A DNA stretch of 64,000 nt, taken from assembly GCA_002221725.1 (NCBI GenBank), contig NJFT01000201.1:1-64000 (forward strand). The letters are read 5' to 3'. Shown one piece after another: positions 50,694-62,265 of this stretch. Every line of letters starts with the position of its first letter. Positions within the stretch are counted from its first letter, which is position 1. The DNA comes from Scedosporium boydii. Lineage: Eukaryota > Ascomycota > Sordariomycetes > Microascales > Microascaceae. A program made the translations under genes and the position numbers. The notes below the pieces were generated by a model that worked only from the letters and a program-made list of their open reading frames with translations, did not search any database and had not been told where the DNA came from.

Positions 50694-53600
50694 CACTTTT
50701 GAGAATGAAAACGCATCGAAGCGTGGTGTAACCCCAAACCCAGCTCGTGAATCTGTCGCCCTGCCAAGGATGAGGCATCGTATCAATGTCATGCTGCAGG
50801 GCATGGGGTGGGTGCTGTGATCATGATCAGGGATGGTCAAATTTCCTCCTCGCTAAAGAGAAGAATAACGTCTTCTCAAACCACCATGATTGGCCCGCTC
50901 CTATTCTCCATTCACTCAGGAAAAGGGAACATTGAACAGACAGACAAAAAGATAGACAGATAGACAGGGGTGATCCCCAGGCCAAGAAATAGGGGAATCA
51001 AGGCACGAACCTCCCCAGAAAGAGCGAAGATCTGGTAGCTCGGCAGCACCCGAAGCCTATTGGCCGAGCCATCCATCTTTCGAAACAGTAGTGGGCGAAA
51101 CAGTTTCCCACTCTGCATTTTCTTGCACGCTTCCCCTAACGTGGTCGGCCAATCAGCCATGCTCTTCGTCTCGTGTGCTCGGCAGCCCGGTCTTGCAGCC
51201 CATCTCTCTTGACATACTGTCAAGTCTCTCCCGTCCGCCCTGGATAGAGAATATCTCTTGGCACTTGCGGATTAATTCTTGGCGTTAAGATGTCCGTCAT
51301 CATCGTCCGCATGCCAAGTTGCCTCATTCGGAACACTTTTGAGATGCAAAGATCAAGACAAGCTCAAGAGAAAGGAAAGAAAAATGTTGCGGGACAAGAC
51401 GAAAGTACATCTTGCCACTCGTTACCATGTAGTACTCAGTACGGTACTTGTCCTTTATGCAGTGGCTGGTCATCCGAGGGTCTCTAATTTAAAAAAAGAG
51501 AAAAAAATCGATCTGCAAAAGGGGAGTCAAATTTCAGTGTCAGACTGTCCGTCACCCGTGGCTGTCTACTGGCCCCTTCGTTATCGAAGTCAAACCGATA
51601 CGGGGAATTCAACATCCAAAAGGAGAGAAACCGTGGAAGTGCGTGGTGAAGTGCCCGGAGAAAATGCGTAGGGCAAGAGGATGTTGTACCCACGTGACCT
51701 CAAAATCATGAAGTCTTGCCCACGTTGAAAACCACGCGAGGCCAAGGCTCTGAAGATATCAAAAGACATCCATGATTGAACGCGGAAGAACCGATTTGCA
51801 TGCCAAGTATTGTGGCTTGAGTCCGGTTCGGGGGTTGCGTCCGCGAGACACCGCAAAAAAAAATAGTCGCAGAAAAATGTCCTAATCGCGAACACTAATC
51901 GGATGTAAAAATCTTGCTGCCCTGGGGATAGCTTGCTCAGCCGTCTCCTCACTTGGCCTCGCGATACGAAGGATCGATGTGCATGCACTATTCTGTGAAT
52001 GTGGCGATCTTCATCGCTTATCGCGCACCAGCCAGAAAAGCTTGTCTTCGCAGAGCTGGCCAATTTCCGTTCGCGCACACCCCCGAACTGGCCTGGCGCG
52101 ACAATGATTAAAAAAGACTCCCCGAATCGGCGACATATCAATACCTCGGCCTACCTCGGTATCTCAGTGGTCAGTGATGCCAGGCCAGGGGAAAATGTGC
52201 ATGGGCCGGTCGATGACATATCTAAGATTGGAGGATCTCGTCTTCCCATCGGCCTTATCCCACGGGAAAGCTGGATCTTTTTTTCAAAAGCCTCAAGACT
52301 AGATCCTCGCCAGGGACAAGGCAAACCGGCGTACGAGTCATTTGAGACATCTTGAGTCCAGGCAATGCCCAGTTTCATGGCAATACATCACTCAATTGCA
52401 GGTCGGAGCCGGCTGGGCACCACAACCACCAATCCGCACCAAGACCAAGTGGTTCACTACGGATTGGATCTTCCAAGAAATAGTGTACTAGAAGCCTCAA
52501 GATGCCAAGGACGGTTGTTACATTGATCGACTGCCAAGACGACATAAGGCACAAGGCTGCACCTCCCAAGACTTTCGCGAACGCCTAAAAGCTTGGCGCT
52601 GTTGAAGAAATGAGCGTTGGCTGGGACAGCATCAGGTACCTTGCGTCGACTTCTCGAATAATCATTGATCCATCCCACAATAGATTCAGTTGGAGCGGGC
52701 GCGGGCCTGAGTCGAACCCCAGAAGATTATTGAGGTTCTGAAACAACACGTTGAGGCAGTGCAGGCCGCTCTGTCATGCGAAGGACAAGGAAAACCGTAC
52801 CATCTCGAAATGATGTCCCAAAGGCCAATCTTGCTTCAAAACACTTATAAACCGAGTGACGGGATGTGCGTGGGCTTGCGTAATGATCGGCCAGCCGGCA
52901 CATCCACTCATGCATTAATGGGTGTTGAGAGTGTTTGATAACGACTCGTAAGTGTTTCTCAACCTCCTCATCCAAGAACATGCCTAGATTGTCAAGTCTC
53001 ATTGCTGCATGCCCTGCCGAAAGACAGCTGCAAGGCACACTGCAGCCTACCAAGCAGCGTAATGTATTCATTTATTCCGAGCTCTCCATCAATGGATCCC
53101 TCTATGTCTCGCTGACTCGTGCTTGCAGTCAGTGCCGGATGACCATGGTTTTCGATTACTTTGAGACGGAAATACTGCGTAGGGAGAACGATTGCTCGAT
53201 GAGTAGAGTTGCGCAGCAGTATTTCTATGCGTTTGCCATTGCTCATACATGCGATCGAGAAGGCTTGCTCTCCTGGTGCTCGCGCGTGTGAAGTCTGTTC
53301 CACGACATTGGCATAGTGGCCGAATAACTGGCACACCTGTCAAGGTCACAAACGCCTTCCATCTATCGGGCGAGATGTGAGACAAAACACCTGTGGCCAT
53401 ATATCGCCCGTTCGCATTCCCAGCTCAGAAATGATCGGCTCGTTAGAAGAGACAGAGATATGGAGCTCGGAAATAGTCTCCTCGAGTACCGGTTGCTGCT
53501 AATTGCGGCGGCAGTATCATGGATAACAGTTAGGTGATTAAACTTGGTATCAAACCGTGCTACCCTCACTCGCCGATCGCCTCCCCGTCTCGAAATAGAT

Positions 53601-55128
53601 TAGTGTATCTAATCTCACGATAGTTTAAACCACCCTCAGGCGAGCCAGTCTTGTTCATCTTCACCACACCCTTTGTGGTGAAGGGACCGACGGCGATGTT
53701 TACCAAGTTGGTCGAGCAGTGGCTTCGTCCTCCTGCCTGGGACCAGGCGGCTTCAACTGAAGCTAGCGACTCTACCGCCGTTCGAATCCCCCCAGAATCT
53801 GGCCGTCCAGAGCGGTCGCCGGGGGACTGGTCGCGACCGTTTCCCCAGAGATTCGAATCAGATTTTGTCGACGACGCAGAATCCCCGAATTCGAACAGCC
53901 CGTTGACAGCGCAGGATGTTATACTCGCTCCGGGAGCGATTCGGAAACCTACGCATTCATTCCTCGAGACCAAGTCTGGATTATCCAAAACAGTCCGATT
54001 CTGCGAGAAGGCAGCGTTCAGTGGGACTTTTCCTCTATCACGAGGCGGCTGGTGGGCAAATATCGCATCCCATCCTTCTCTGCTGCCCTTTGTTCATGGA
54101 CCAGATGATTGCTCTTCGAACCTCCTCAGTGGCATTGCTCCCGCTTTTATAGCGCTGGACATTTGTGTGGTGCAGGACAATTTCCTCCCTCATGGAGATG
54201 GCTCCAGCCAGAACCCGTATGATGGTATCTCCAAAACGATTGGTTGACGAGGTGATAGATACGGAGGGTCATTTACAAAATATCTATTCGATGTCTTACG
54301 AAGACTCGTGTCCCACCTCATTTCCGCATGCATCATCGAGAGCGGCCGCCCCCTGGACCTGCTTATTGCGATCAGTCTCCGTCTGGTCGCAAGGAACTGT
54401 TACAAAATAGTGTGGCCCAGCGTGTCATCTCATCTCTTCATCTTTTGGCATTCTGTCCATATTCTTCCTACTCACCCCGTAGGGATCTTATTCAGGGCTT
54501 TTTTGGGAAAAGGAGAGAAGGAAAAACATATATATATTTTGAAGGCTTCAAGACCCATTTCGACAATGTCTTGCTCCTCTGATTTGGCAGGTACCACTTC
54601 CAAATGACCAGGCTCTGAGATTCTGGCCCGCCAAGACTCGAAAGGATCTGCCGCGCAGCAACATGAGCGGTTATTCTCAACGTTCATTTGGTAATTCGGC
54701 AATGGTGAGGCATTGATGCTGCGCCACCCCCGGCCATAGGACAGGGCTTTAACCAGACGAGAAGGTCATGAATATTAACCCCAGGCCCAAGATGATAACG
54801 GCACCCAAGGGAGGATGCGGGCAAGTTACAGCTGTCATCCTAGACTTGAAAATTCCAGCTATTACGAACCAATGGGCTGGTAAACGCTGTAAGGCTGCAG
54901 CTCAATCAGGAATCGCACCATGCCAAGTGGTCTTCGGAATACCTACCGCCCATCATCGTAGAGGGCGTAACACGGGCGGCAAGCTTCCGTGCGCGACGAA
55001 TACATACACCACATGAGGAAAAGTCCTTCCCGCTCTCTACAACTTCAACCTCCACCTCACTTCCCCCCCTTTCTTCCTCGACCACCGATAGCCATCGAGA
55101 AACCTCCTCTGCGAGGGGAACGCTCACC

Positions 55129-55968
55129 ATGTCGGGCAAAGAGCCGAACAGCGATCTGCAAAACAGCTACGGCTTAGAAGCCGCGCCAGTCGAGGCGACA
55201 ACCCTAACCGCGCCGGAAGTCAGCAGGCAAACTAGCCCTCTGTATTCCGTCTCGTCGCCATCGCATACGCCCGGAACCTTAGCAACCGACGGAACGGCAG
55301 CCACCGATGCTGCCATCGTGACAGAGAAGCCGGCGTCAGAGAAAAAGAAGATACTGGGTTTATCAGTCGGGGTTTTCTGGACATTAGTGGTCCTCGGATT
55401 CATCGCCATTCTCGGTCTTGGTGTCGGCATCGGCGTCGGCGTTGGTCTCCGGCATGGCGGGCCCTCCTCAGGATCCGACTCACCTCCTCAAACCGAGCAA
55501 CCTACACAAACTGAGCAACCTACACAAACTGAGCAGCCGTCATCATCCTCAGCGACTTCGACAACATCATCGGCCGAACCCTTCGTCACGTCCGGAACGT
55601 CGGGCCTCGCCGCCAACAGCTGCACTTTCCAGACCCCGAAGACATTCACGGCGTCGGACGGCACGCATTTCACGCAGTTCTGCTTCACGGACTGGCCTCG
55701 GGGCGTCCAGGCGTCGGACGGCAACGGCACGGTGCAAGACGTGGGCAGGACGATTGTGTATACGTTCGAGGACTGCATGGAGGAGTGCATCAAGCATAAC
55801 AAGGACTTGGGAAGCAACGGCGTTGCATGCATGGGGGTTACGTATAATTCGAATCTGACGAGCATTGTCGAGATCGGGAAGCAAGGGGGGAATTGCTTCT
55901 TGAAGAATAAGAAGGGGGTGAATCTTCCGGGTAGTGCGGAGTCTGCGAGCGCGGCGGTTGCTTTGTGA
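55129..55968 (+). CDS. Single-pass membrane protein with Cys-rich (PAN/WSC-like) ectodomain
   Basis: An intronless 279-aa frame with its ATG in good context. Residues 1-70 are polar, Ser/Thr/Ala/Pro-rich. Lys72-74 (KKK) precede one long membrane segment at about 76-107 that is rich in Gly/Val/Leu. A Ser/Thr/Pro/Gln linker with tandem TEQPTQ units follows. The C-terminal domain (about 160-279) has six cysteines, C165, C185, C216, C220, C234 and C256. The YTFEDCMEEC and GVACMGVTY motifs resemble fungal PAN/apple-like modules. The basic flank on the N-terminal side predicts an N-in, C-out topology with the Cys-rich domain facing the wall, suggesting a surface sensor or carbohydrate/protein-binding role. 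This is a common fungal architecture without an assigned function. The domain naming is inferred from the pattern. Confidence 0.82.
   Translation: MSGKEPNSDLQNSYGLEAAPVEATTLTAPEVSRQTSPLYSVSSPSHTPGTLATDGTAATDAAIVTEKPASEKKKILGLSVGVFWTLVVLGFIAILGLGVGIGVGVGLRHGGPSSGSDSPPQTEQPTQTEQPTQTEQPSSSSATSTTSSAEPFVTSGTSGLAANSCTFQTPKTFTASDGTHFTQFCFTDWPRGVQASDGNGTVQDVGRTIVYTFEDCMEECIKHNKDLGSNGVACMGVTYNSNLTSIVEIGKQGGNCFLKNKKGVNLPGSAESASAAVAL
55490..55535 (+). repeat. 18-bp tandem repeat in coding sequence (TEQPTQ units)
   Basis: Two complete 18-bp units (55490-55507 and 55508-55525, one mismatch) and a partial third encode repeated TEQPTQ in the extracellular linker. Unit number may vary between strains. Confidence 0.9.
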
Positions 55969-56749
55969 TGAGCTTATGACCATTTGATACCTCAGGGGGA
56001 TTGTATAATAAATTGATCAATGATCTCTTCGGAGCTGGATATTAATGTAAATTCTACGGATGGCATAGTGACTGCATGATTTCATGCCCTCCTCGTTGGC
56101 CTCGACCGCGCGTATTGAAGTTAGAGATTCGAGTCGTATTTCGACCGACCATATCCACCCCTATCCAACCCCCGGCGCCGGCTTCGGTTTGAATTTGTCT
56201 TTAGAGTGGACGGTAGCTGCCTAGAGACACGGCGTATCGTCTGGAGAGGAATAGGCTGGATAGGTTGCGACGGGGATGCAATCCTGCGTGTCAGATCAAC
56301 TCTGACTCACTTTGGCTTGCTCTCTGACGATTTTCTTATCCGCCCAGTGAACACATTATTAAGGCTCTTTTGCAATCAAGACTGGGATAAAAGCAACGAG
56401 TTTGGCAGCTGAAGAACTCGACTAGTCCATCTTGATCGATCAGTTAATTATGGCCCTCGATGTTGGAGGGCGAGAGTTCCGAGATTCGAACAAATTTACT
56501 TGATAGCGATCACTGCTGGCGGACTGAGCCAGTCGACGCCACTGCTGGGAACTGCTGGCCACTGCTGGCCATCCCGCCACCGACCCCCACCAAAATCGAA
56601 GGCAACCACGGACATCAATAATTAGATTGTCCCGCAAGTCTTCGAGAAATCCGCCTGAATCCTTCCCCGTCCATCAACACTGTTCGTTTTCAAACTCTTC
56701 GGACGGACAGTCTTTCGCACGCGGCAAAAGATCCCTTCACTCAGCTGGA
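55969..56749. other. Intergenic between two rightward genes
   Basis: Holds the 3' flank of the membrane protein gene (aataaattg near 56007) and the promoter of the next gene. A short direct repeat, ctgctgg with ccactgctggccactgctgg, lies near 56511-56570. No gene is seen. Confidence 0.55.
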
Positions 56750-58396
56750 ATGCCCAAGAAGAAGCGCTATTTCGCCCAATATACAAAACCGCAGTCCACC
56801 CCGCCCGCATCGCTGGGCTCAAGCTCCTTAAGCTCCTCTAGTATGTTCCTATCCGAGTCCTTTAACGACGGCCGACGAAGCTCAGCCTTTCATCCCGAAG
56901 TCCTTCTTCATGGCCCCTCTGTTATACGCAGCACCACCCCATACTCAATAACTAGACTAACCTTTCTCTTTTCAAATCCAACAGCTAGGAACCACAACGA
57001 GACCCCCGGCGTCAACGAGCTCCTCGCCACTCTCCGTCGCCAAGGATCCTCATCTCCACGATCCAACCACCACGTCGCTGCTCCCAGCGTCCCTCCCGTC
57101 ATCCGCGAAATCCTCCAGCTCCCCGAGACACCCGCCCCCTTGCCCAGGACTCGCGGTCGGGTCAGATACGATGCACGTGGGAGGAGATTACCGCCGGGAC
57201 CCCCGCCGCCACGCAGTTGGCAGGCCGGTGCGATAAGCGGATGTTCGGAGGCGGACGGGCGCAGACGGGCATTTGAAGCGAAAGCTTACGACTGTGCGAC
57301 GGTTACGTTGCCTGGGGAATACGTCCCTGGCAGGCTTAGCCTAGTCGATGCTGCATTGAAGTGCGTGGCTAGGGAGTGGCGGGATCTGGGGCCGCTTGAA
57401 GAGCTGAATTTGTGGGCTTTGCCGGATCGGACGAGGCAGGCGATGATACGGTATATCGAGGCGTATCACGGGAGAGATGTGAATCTTGGAGATTTGAAGG
57501 CGATACTGGTCCCAGATGAGGAGGGCGATGACGAGGGGAGTGGGGTGGTCGCTACCAACGCCTATTTTACCCACCTCCATGTGCCGGCATCGCTATCGAC
57601 GGCTTCTACATTCCCATCCTTGATCAGCCTACTTTTCCCCAGGGTGTCGTCAAAGGAGATACCATCACAGAAGAGTGAACCGCAAGAATCTTGGGAGATG
57701 GATTTCTCCACCCTTTCACTTTCGCCCGATCGCTTACTCCCCTCTCTTACTCACCTGTCGCTCGCAGTAGACCCAGCCATCTCTCTGGGCGGCGCTGTTC
57801 CGCGACATACTCTCCCATCCTGGAGGCACCTTCTCCAACTAGCGAGGAAGCTACCGGGATTGACTCACCTCAGCCTTGCATTCTGGCCCGAACCCATGCG
57901 CACGCCGAACGCAAAGTATGCGTCGGTCATCGGGCCCCAGGGAAACTCGATACAATACGGCGGAACGGGACCGTATTCGCACTCGCTGGACCAGGACTGG
58001 GTTGAAGCCGTGAATATCCTGCGAACCCTTAGCAAGAGCTTGTACCAGCTTCAGTACCTCGACATCACAGGGTGCGGGGCTTGGTTCGCCGCGTTGATGC
58101 GCAGCGAGCAGACTCTGTTAGAAAGCGACGAAGAGAAAGGGGGTGAAGGGCGGAAGGGATGCCGGGGCGTGGACTGGGCGGGGGATTGGGGAAAGATAGA
58201 GGTCTTGAGGATGAATTCGGGGATAAAAATCACGGAGGAGACGACCGCCACCGAAAGAGCCATGTATCGGTCTGGAGCGGAGCTAGCGGCTGCTTTGGAG
58301 AGGCATATTCGGGCCCAGAGGGCTGGAAGGGGGAGGATCATTACGGTTGAGAAGGATGATGTGTATGAACTGCGAGGTTCATCGGGGCAGGGTTAG
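56750..58396 (+). CDS. Fungal protein of unknown function with leucine-rich segments
   Basis: Two exons, 56750-56840 and 56985-58396, give 500 aa starting MPKKKRYFAQ. The intron has GTATGT, a gactaac branch point and ACAG. It is 144 nt with no stop, so a retained-intron form would stay in frame; the longer 5' frame has only a TTG start. Three leucine-rich-repeat-like strands occur: LLPSLTHLSLAV, LPGLTHLSLAFW and LYQLQYLDITGC. An N-terminal Pro/Arg-rich low-complexity region includes RLPPGPPPPRSW. No signal peptide or membrane segment is seen. I do not recognise the family. The LRR-like strands hint at a protein-binding scaffold, as in F-box-type LRR proteins, but no F-box is visible. Confidence 0.8.
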   Translation: MPKKKRYFAQYTKPQSTPPASLGSSSLSSSSMFLSESFNDGRRSSAFHPEVLLHGPSVIRSTTPYSITRLTFLFSNPTARNHNETPGVNELLATLRRQGSSSPRSNHHVAAPSVPPVIREILQLPETPAPLPRTRGRVRYDARGRRLPPGPPPPRSWQAGAISGCSEADGRRRAFEAKAYDCATVTLPGEYVPGRLSLVDAALKCVAREWRDLGPLEELNLWALPDRTRQAMIRYIEAYHGRDVNLGDLKAILVPDEEGDDEGSGVVATNAYFTHLHVPASLSTASTFPSLISLLFPRVSSKEIPSQKSEPQESWEMDFSTLSLSPDRLLPSLTHLSLAVDPAISLGGAVPRHTLPSWRHLLQLARKLPGLTHLSLAFWPEPMRTPNAKYASVIGPQGNSIQYGGTGPYSHSLDQDWVEAVNILRTLSKSLYQLQYLDITGCGAWFAALMRSEQTLLESDEEKGGEGRKGCRGVDWAGDWGKIEVLRMNSGIKITEETTATERAMYRSGAELAAALERHIRAQRAGRGRIITVEKDDVYELRGSSGQG

Positions 58397-59683
58397 GTGA
58401 GCGGCTTACCCCTCTACTTCCTTGGATCCGTCGGCTATGCTGAGCATTTGAATCTATTTATGATCGGTTAGTTTTTAGACCAGCGGATAGAGGATGGGCT
58501 TAGACTCGTATCGTCGACCCTCGATGATTTCGCTCCACCATAAAAGTTTAGTTCATGGACGAGACGCAAGGCTTCACGCCCAGATTGAGTGTCTCTTCTT
58601 CCAGCCCTACTGCACATTGCATTATGCAAGAGCAGACCACACTTTAAAGCGGCCAGCGCTACAATCTCGGCCGCGGCAAATGCGACCGCGACTGTTTATC
58701 ATTTTCATCCTAAAACAAAGGCACTCACCGTTGAAAGTTCCACCGCTTTCAGACGCCATCTCGAATAAGCGAACCAACCTGGTCACGATCTGGGCCGTAG
58801 TGCCCAAAGCCAGATAGAATACAAGTTCCAGAAACACGGCCCGGGGCGCTACAGGCGCCTAATCGCACAACGCCGAGCTCCAGCCCCTCGCCCGGCGCCG
58901 GTCCCACCAACCGCAGTGAGCAGCAACGTCCGGACCGACGAGAACCATAGAAAATGGCCTAGTAAACATTCAGGCCACCAGGACGTACTCCTGCTTGAAC
59001 ACCAGTCCCTGGAACAGGGAATGAGTCTTGTGAGAAAGAGAAAATCTGGGACCACTCGTTTGCTCGGCGGCACCTGGACACCGACTTGAGATGGGCGCTT
59101 GGTGAGACGCCGCACCCGAGCTGGTAGGTGTGGCAGAGCCTTGTTCGTCATGGGCTGTAGGGTTACTGGGGTTGTTTCTATTCTTTGAACCGCTCGTTTC
59201 GCTTTTGGCATCCGTCTTTTTTCCTTTCTTTATTGGGTCTATTGCGGGTTGGTTCTAAGGCTTTTGCTGGCGAGCTGGAGTTAGAGCGGCATGTTTTCAC
59301 TTGGACCGGCCCTTGTCTCATTTTTCCTTGAGGAAGCATGATATCTATTCTTGAGTGAATATCACGGCGGACCTCCCCCTCGGATAATGATTCAGGACTT
59401 TCATTTTCAGTCTCGGACTCAATAACCCTATAGAGTTTAATTGTCCCTCTTTTCTTTCTATTGCTTTCCCTCAATTTTCATTCACTCTGGGGCCGAGCTG
59501 CCTGGGGATACTATTTAGTATCTCAGTCTCTTCTTGGTTATCAACTCGCTTCCTCGACCTCCTCTTTATCCCATTCCCAAGAGTCCATCACATTTACACA
59601 GACTTACAAGTTGCCAACTTGATGGCTTTCAAGTTGTTTGCAAATCTTGCGTTTCCTTACATTTCTTACACAATTTTCACGCC
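58397..59683. other. Intergenic, with an uncertain spliced frame on the minus strand
   Basis: Mostly non-coding. On the minus strand a frame around 58837-58730 encodes a hydrophobic stretch (ELVFYLALGTTAQIVTRLVRLFEM) that ends at a consensus donor GTGAGT with a possible acceptor GATTGTAG and an open continuation to about 58478. I could not find a convincing 5' end or a known family, so it is not called as a gene. The right end is the T/C-rich promoter of the Sur7-like gene. Confidence 0.4.
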
Positions 59684-61056
59684 ATGGTACAATTTAACTC
59701 CCCAATAGAAATAAAGGTTCTGCACATTATCCCCCTTCCCTTCGTGATTGGGGGCTTCGTGCTTACCTTCCTCGCCCTCTTTGCCGGGTTCAAGGACGGT
59801 TTCATGGAGGAGTACGCCGTCGTCAGGGTAAGCTGACCTCGAGCCATTTCCACGCCCTGAGTTAGTGGGAGCAAAGCAAAACTAACTCGAGGCCTTAGGT
59901 GAATATGGCTAACTTTGCCAAGGACCTCCTCACTGATGGAAGTGACAAGAACAACCAGACCTGCAAGTGTGACATTGATAGCATTGGTGGCTTTTTCTCC
60001 AACAAGATCAACGAGACTGGCAACAACGTCACCTCCAATCTCACCCAGAGACTCGGCATCGAGGAGTGGTACTCCGTACACATCCTACGGTTTTGCCAGG
60101 GCAACTTTAAAGACGACCCTCCTGGCCTCTACGTTATGCACTGCGCCGACAGTAGCCCTGGACGTAAGTCGCTCCCCCCTCTCCCTTTCTCTCACTCTTC
60201 GTACAGGGAAAAGGAAAGTAAGAAAGCTCACATCATATCGCAGACCGCATCAATTTCACCAAAATCCTCGACGACGAAATCACCGCCGGCCCCGCCAACC
60301 TCACCCTCGCCGATTTCCCCTGGCCCTTCGGCATTGAGCGCCAAATCGCCAAGTTCAATAGCAATCTTCACGCCGTCTTCGTCCTCTACGTCCTCACCAT
60401 CGCCTTCACCGGCCTCGGCGCCTTCTCTAACGTCGTCGCTATCTTCTATTCCCCGTCCACGCCCGCCCCGCCCAACGAGTCCGCCCCACCCGACGAGTCT
60501 GCCCTCACCCCGATCGTCACCAACGCCGTGTTTGCCATCGTCGCCGTTGAGCCTCGGGCTGGGATCGGTCATCGCGACTGGGGCGGCCAGAACTGTCGTT
60601 GAGAGGATTAACGATACCGGTGAGCAGCTTGGGGTTGCGGCCACGTGGGGGGTGGAGTTTGTTGTTTTGACTTGGGCCGCTTTCGGTGTTGTTACCGTTG
60701 CGCCTGTGTATTGGGGGAATGAATTTAGGATAATGGAGAAGAAGGTGAAGAAGAAGAGGAGGCGGCAGCGGCAGGAACGGGATATGAAGAACGCGACAGC
60801 CCTGGCGAATGCGCTGGCCGCACTGAATACGAAGGGGGTGAACACGGCGAACACGATGGGCACGGCGAATGCGCAGGGGGGGAACATGGGGAACACGATG
60901 GGCAGAGGGAAGCCAAAAGTGAGGAAGATGACGAATGCGGAGAGGGCTAACGCGGCGTCTGCGACGAATGCGATGGGAGGGAACACGGTACATGGGATGA
61001 ATGGACAGGGAGTGAACATGGAGAATGCTATGAACACGTCGCGGTTCTCAATCTAA
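59684..61056 (+). pseudogene. Sur7/PalI-like four-pass membrane protein, frameshifted in the third membrane segment
   Basis: Three exons, 59684-59827, 59899-60163 and 60244-61056, sum to one base more than a multiple of three. Membrane segment 1 is at about residues 13-36. A Cys-containing extracellular part (TCKCDIDS, LRFCQGN, MHCADSSPG) leads to segment 2 (LHAVFVLYVLTIAFTGLGAF). Segment 3 begins TNAVFAIVA and should continue LSLGLGSVIATGAA, but that lies one frame over: the base at 60546 is surplus, and the unshifted frame stops at 60600-60602. Segment 4 (VEFVVLTWAAFGVVTV) and a basic, Asn/Met/Gly-rich repetitive tail follow. Sur7/PalI proteins act at eisosomes/cortical patches or in pH sensing. 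The break is either genuine (a 255-aa truncated product) or an assembly error. The good codon structure on both sides suggests it is recent or artefactual. Confidence 0.75.
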
Positions 61057-61340
61057 GAAGGGGAGTCTTGGGAACTTTTGGCGTTTATAGATGGTCGATT
61101 TTATCTTTTGCGGACAGCCGCCTTTCCGGGAAGCATGGAAAAGTCATTAGAACGAGGGTTCGTCCCGGGTATGGGGCATAATTGCCGAAACCTTCCTTAA
61201 TGCTATCGAAATCAACTTCATATCATGATCCGTTTTCCCATATATTCTCCATTCCACATACGAATGTGTCTTGTGTGTCACAATCGTCGTATGAAACAGA
61301 GTTGACTTTTTACAGGTAGAGAGATTCCTTAACAAAAATC

Positions 61341-61710
61341 CTAGAGGAACTGCCAACAAGAACACTCGTCAGAGGGCTGAATCTTTTTAAGTCAAGTAAA
61401 ATGAAGGAAGGCGGAAGAGACATACTCGAAGAGGCTGCTGCGGTGTGGTTGAAGTCTGATCTAGCAAGGAAATGCCGTCCTGCTCCAGCTCATGGCCGAG
61501 TGTCAGGCCTCGCTCTTGGTTTCCACTATCTTCTTGGGTGCCGGCAGCACTGACAGTGTTGGCAGCATGACGCCGCCGACGGTGATCGAGCCAGAGCAAC
61601 CTGCCTTGCGCAAAGCAGCCGGAGACGTGGCCCATCCAGATCACGGCGACGACGAGCGAGAAAACAAGGAGGCCTAAGAAGAAGTATCCGATCCAACCAG
61701 GCGCCGACAT
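61341..61710 (-). CDS. Small single-pass membrane protein, unknown function
   Basis: Exon 1 (61710-61426) and a proposed 14-codon exon 2 (61382-61341) give 108 aa. The intron is 43 nt with GTATGT, a CTTGAC branch and AAAG. Without splicing the frame ends at 61387 with 107 aa. One N-terminal hydrophobic segment (about residues 6-28, IGYFFLGLLVFSLVVAVIW) is followed by RRRRH and a polar, acidic tail. The spliced C-terminus ends DECSCWQFL. The size, the single anchor and positive charges just after it are consistent with a real small membrane protein, but no family is recognised. It lies convergent to the Sur7-like gene, 284 bp away. Confidence 0.5.
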
Positions 61711-62265
61711 CTTCCCTCGGTGGCGTTTCTGCTGTTTGTTCTTTTTAACTGGTGTGGGTGCCCCTGTCTATTGTAAGCATTCTGCAAGGTAAACGGTCGA
61801 GGTAAATGCTCGATTATACCTTGGGGAGGAGATGAAATGATGTGTGTATGTGTGTATGGTTGGTTGGTTGGTGAGGTGGCTATCGAATGCGAGAAATCAA
61901 AGCAGAAGGAGCTCTGTATGGATTGAGATTTAAGTAGCTGAGGGTCTCCTGTGGTTGTTTCCGCCAGCTTCATCCGATTCCAGGGCTTTATGAGACTAGA
62001 ATTCCATCGTTCGTTCTGGCAGGAATAATTCACGTAGCCTTAGAGACCTCACAAGTCGTAGCTGCCTCGAAGAAACTTCCTGAAAAAGCCAGTAATTCCC
62101 AACCCGGTTCTACCATCGCCATCCTTCGCCATGCCCAAAATGTGGTATGTTGAGCCCCAAGTACCTACAGAATGAATGTTCGATGTGATAAGGTCAAATA
62201 AACGATCACCACTCGCCACCAACTCATTTTAAAACCACGAAATCAACCCCTGCTTCCCAAACTCG
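61711..62265. other. Intergenic, no gene seen
   Basis: Contains a GT/GGTT simple stretch (about 61838-61873) in the upstream region of the small membrane protein gene and the 3' flank of the next leftward gene. Nothing else is recognised. Confidence 0.55.

Larger units (their letters stand above)
48298..55128. other. 6.8-kb gene-poor stretch
   Basis: No gene could be supported. Longer open frames (51590-52141 -, 53566-53988 -, 53651-54247 +) overlap on opposite strands or lack known domains. Features seen are a (GAA)n repeat, an (AAAT)n repeat, a GATA/GACA simple stretch at 50937-50967, and three TACGRAGTA motifs (48735, 49387, 50073). The last 100 bases are the C/T-rich leader of the membrane protein starting at 55129. 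Confidence 0.5.

Noticed and set aside
52690..52760. Possible tRNA on the minus strand (GGGGTTCGACTCAGG resembles a B box/T arm)
   Set aside because: The T stem does not pair, and no D arm, anticodon stem or acceptor stem could be formed with the upstream sequence.
51590..53400. Several minus-strand frames that could be pieces of one decayed gene
   Set aside because: No family could be named for any piece, frames change without plausible introns, and flanking repeats were not seen.
53566..54247. Overlapping open frames of 140 aa (-) and 198 aa (+)
   Set aside because: Both are open over the same DNA, so at most one can be real. Neither shows a known motif, and no splice partners were convincing.
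56627..56749. 5' extension of the leucine-rich unknown protein
   Set aside because: It begins with TTG, and the first ATG in frame with a coding-like N-terminus is at 56750.
58478..59211. Spliced minus-strand membrane protein between two plus-strand genes
   Set aside because: There is one good donor and a hydrophobic stretch, but no credible start exon or family. Kept only as a note in the intergenic entry.
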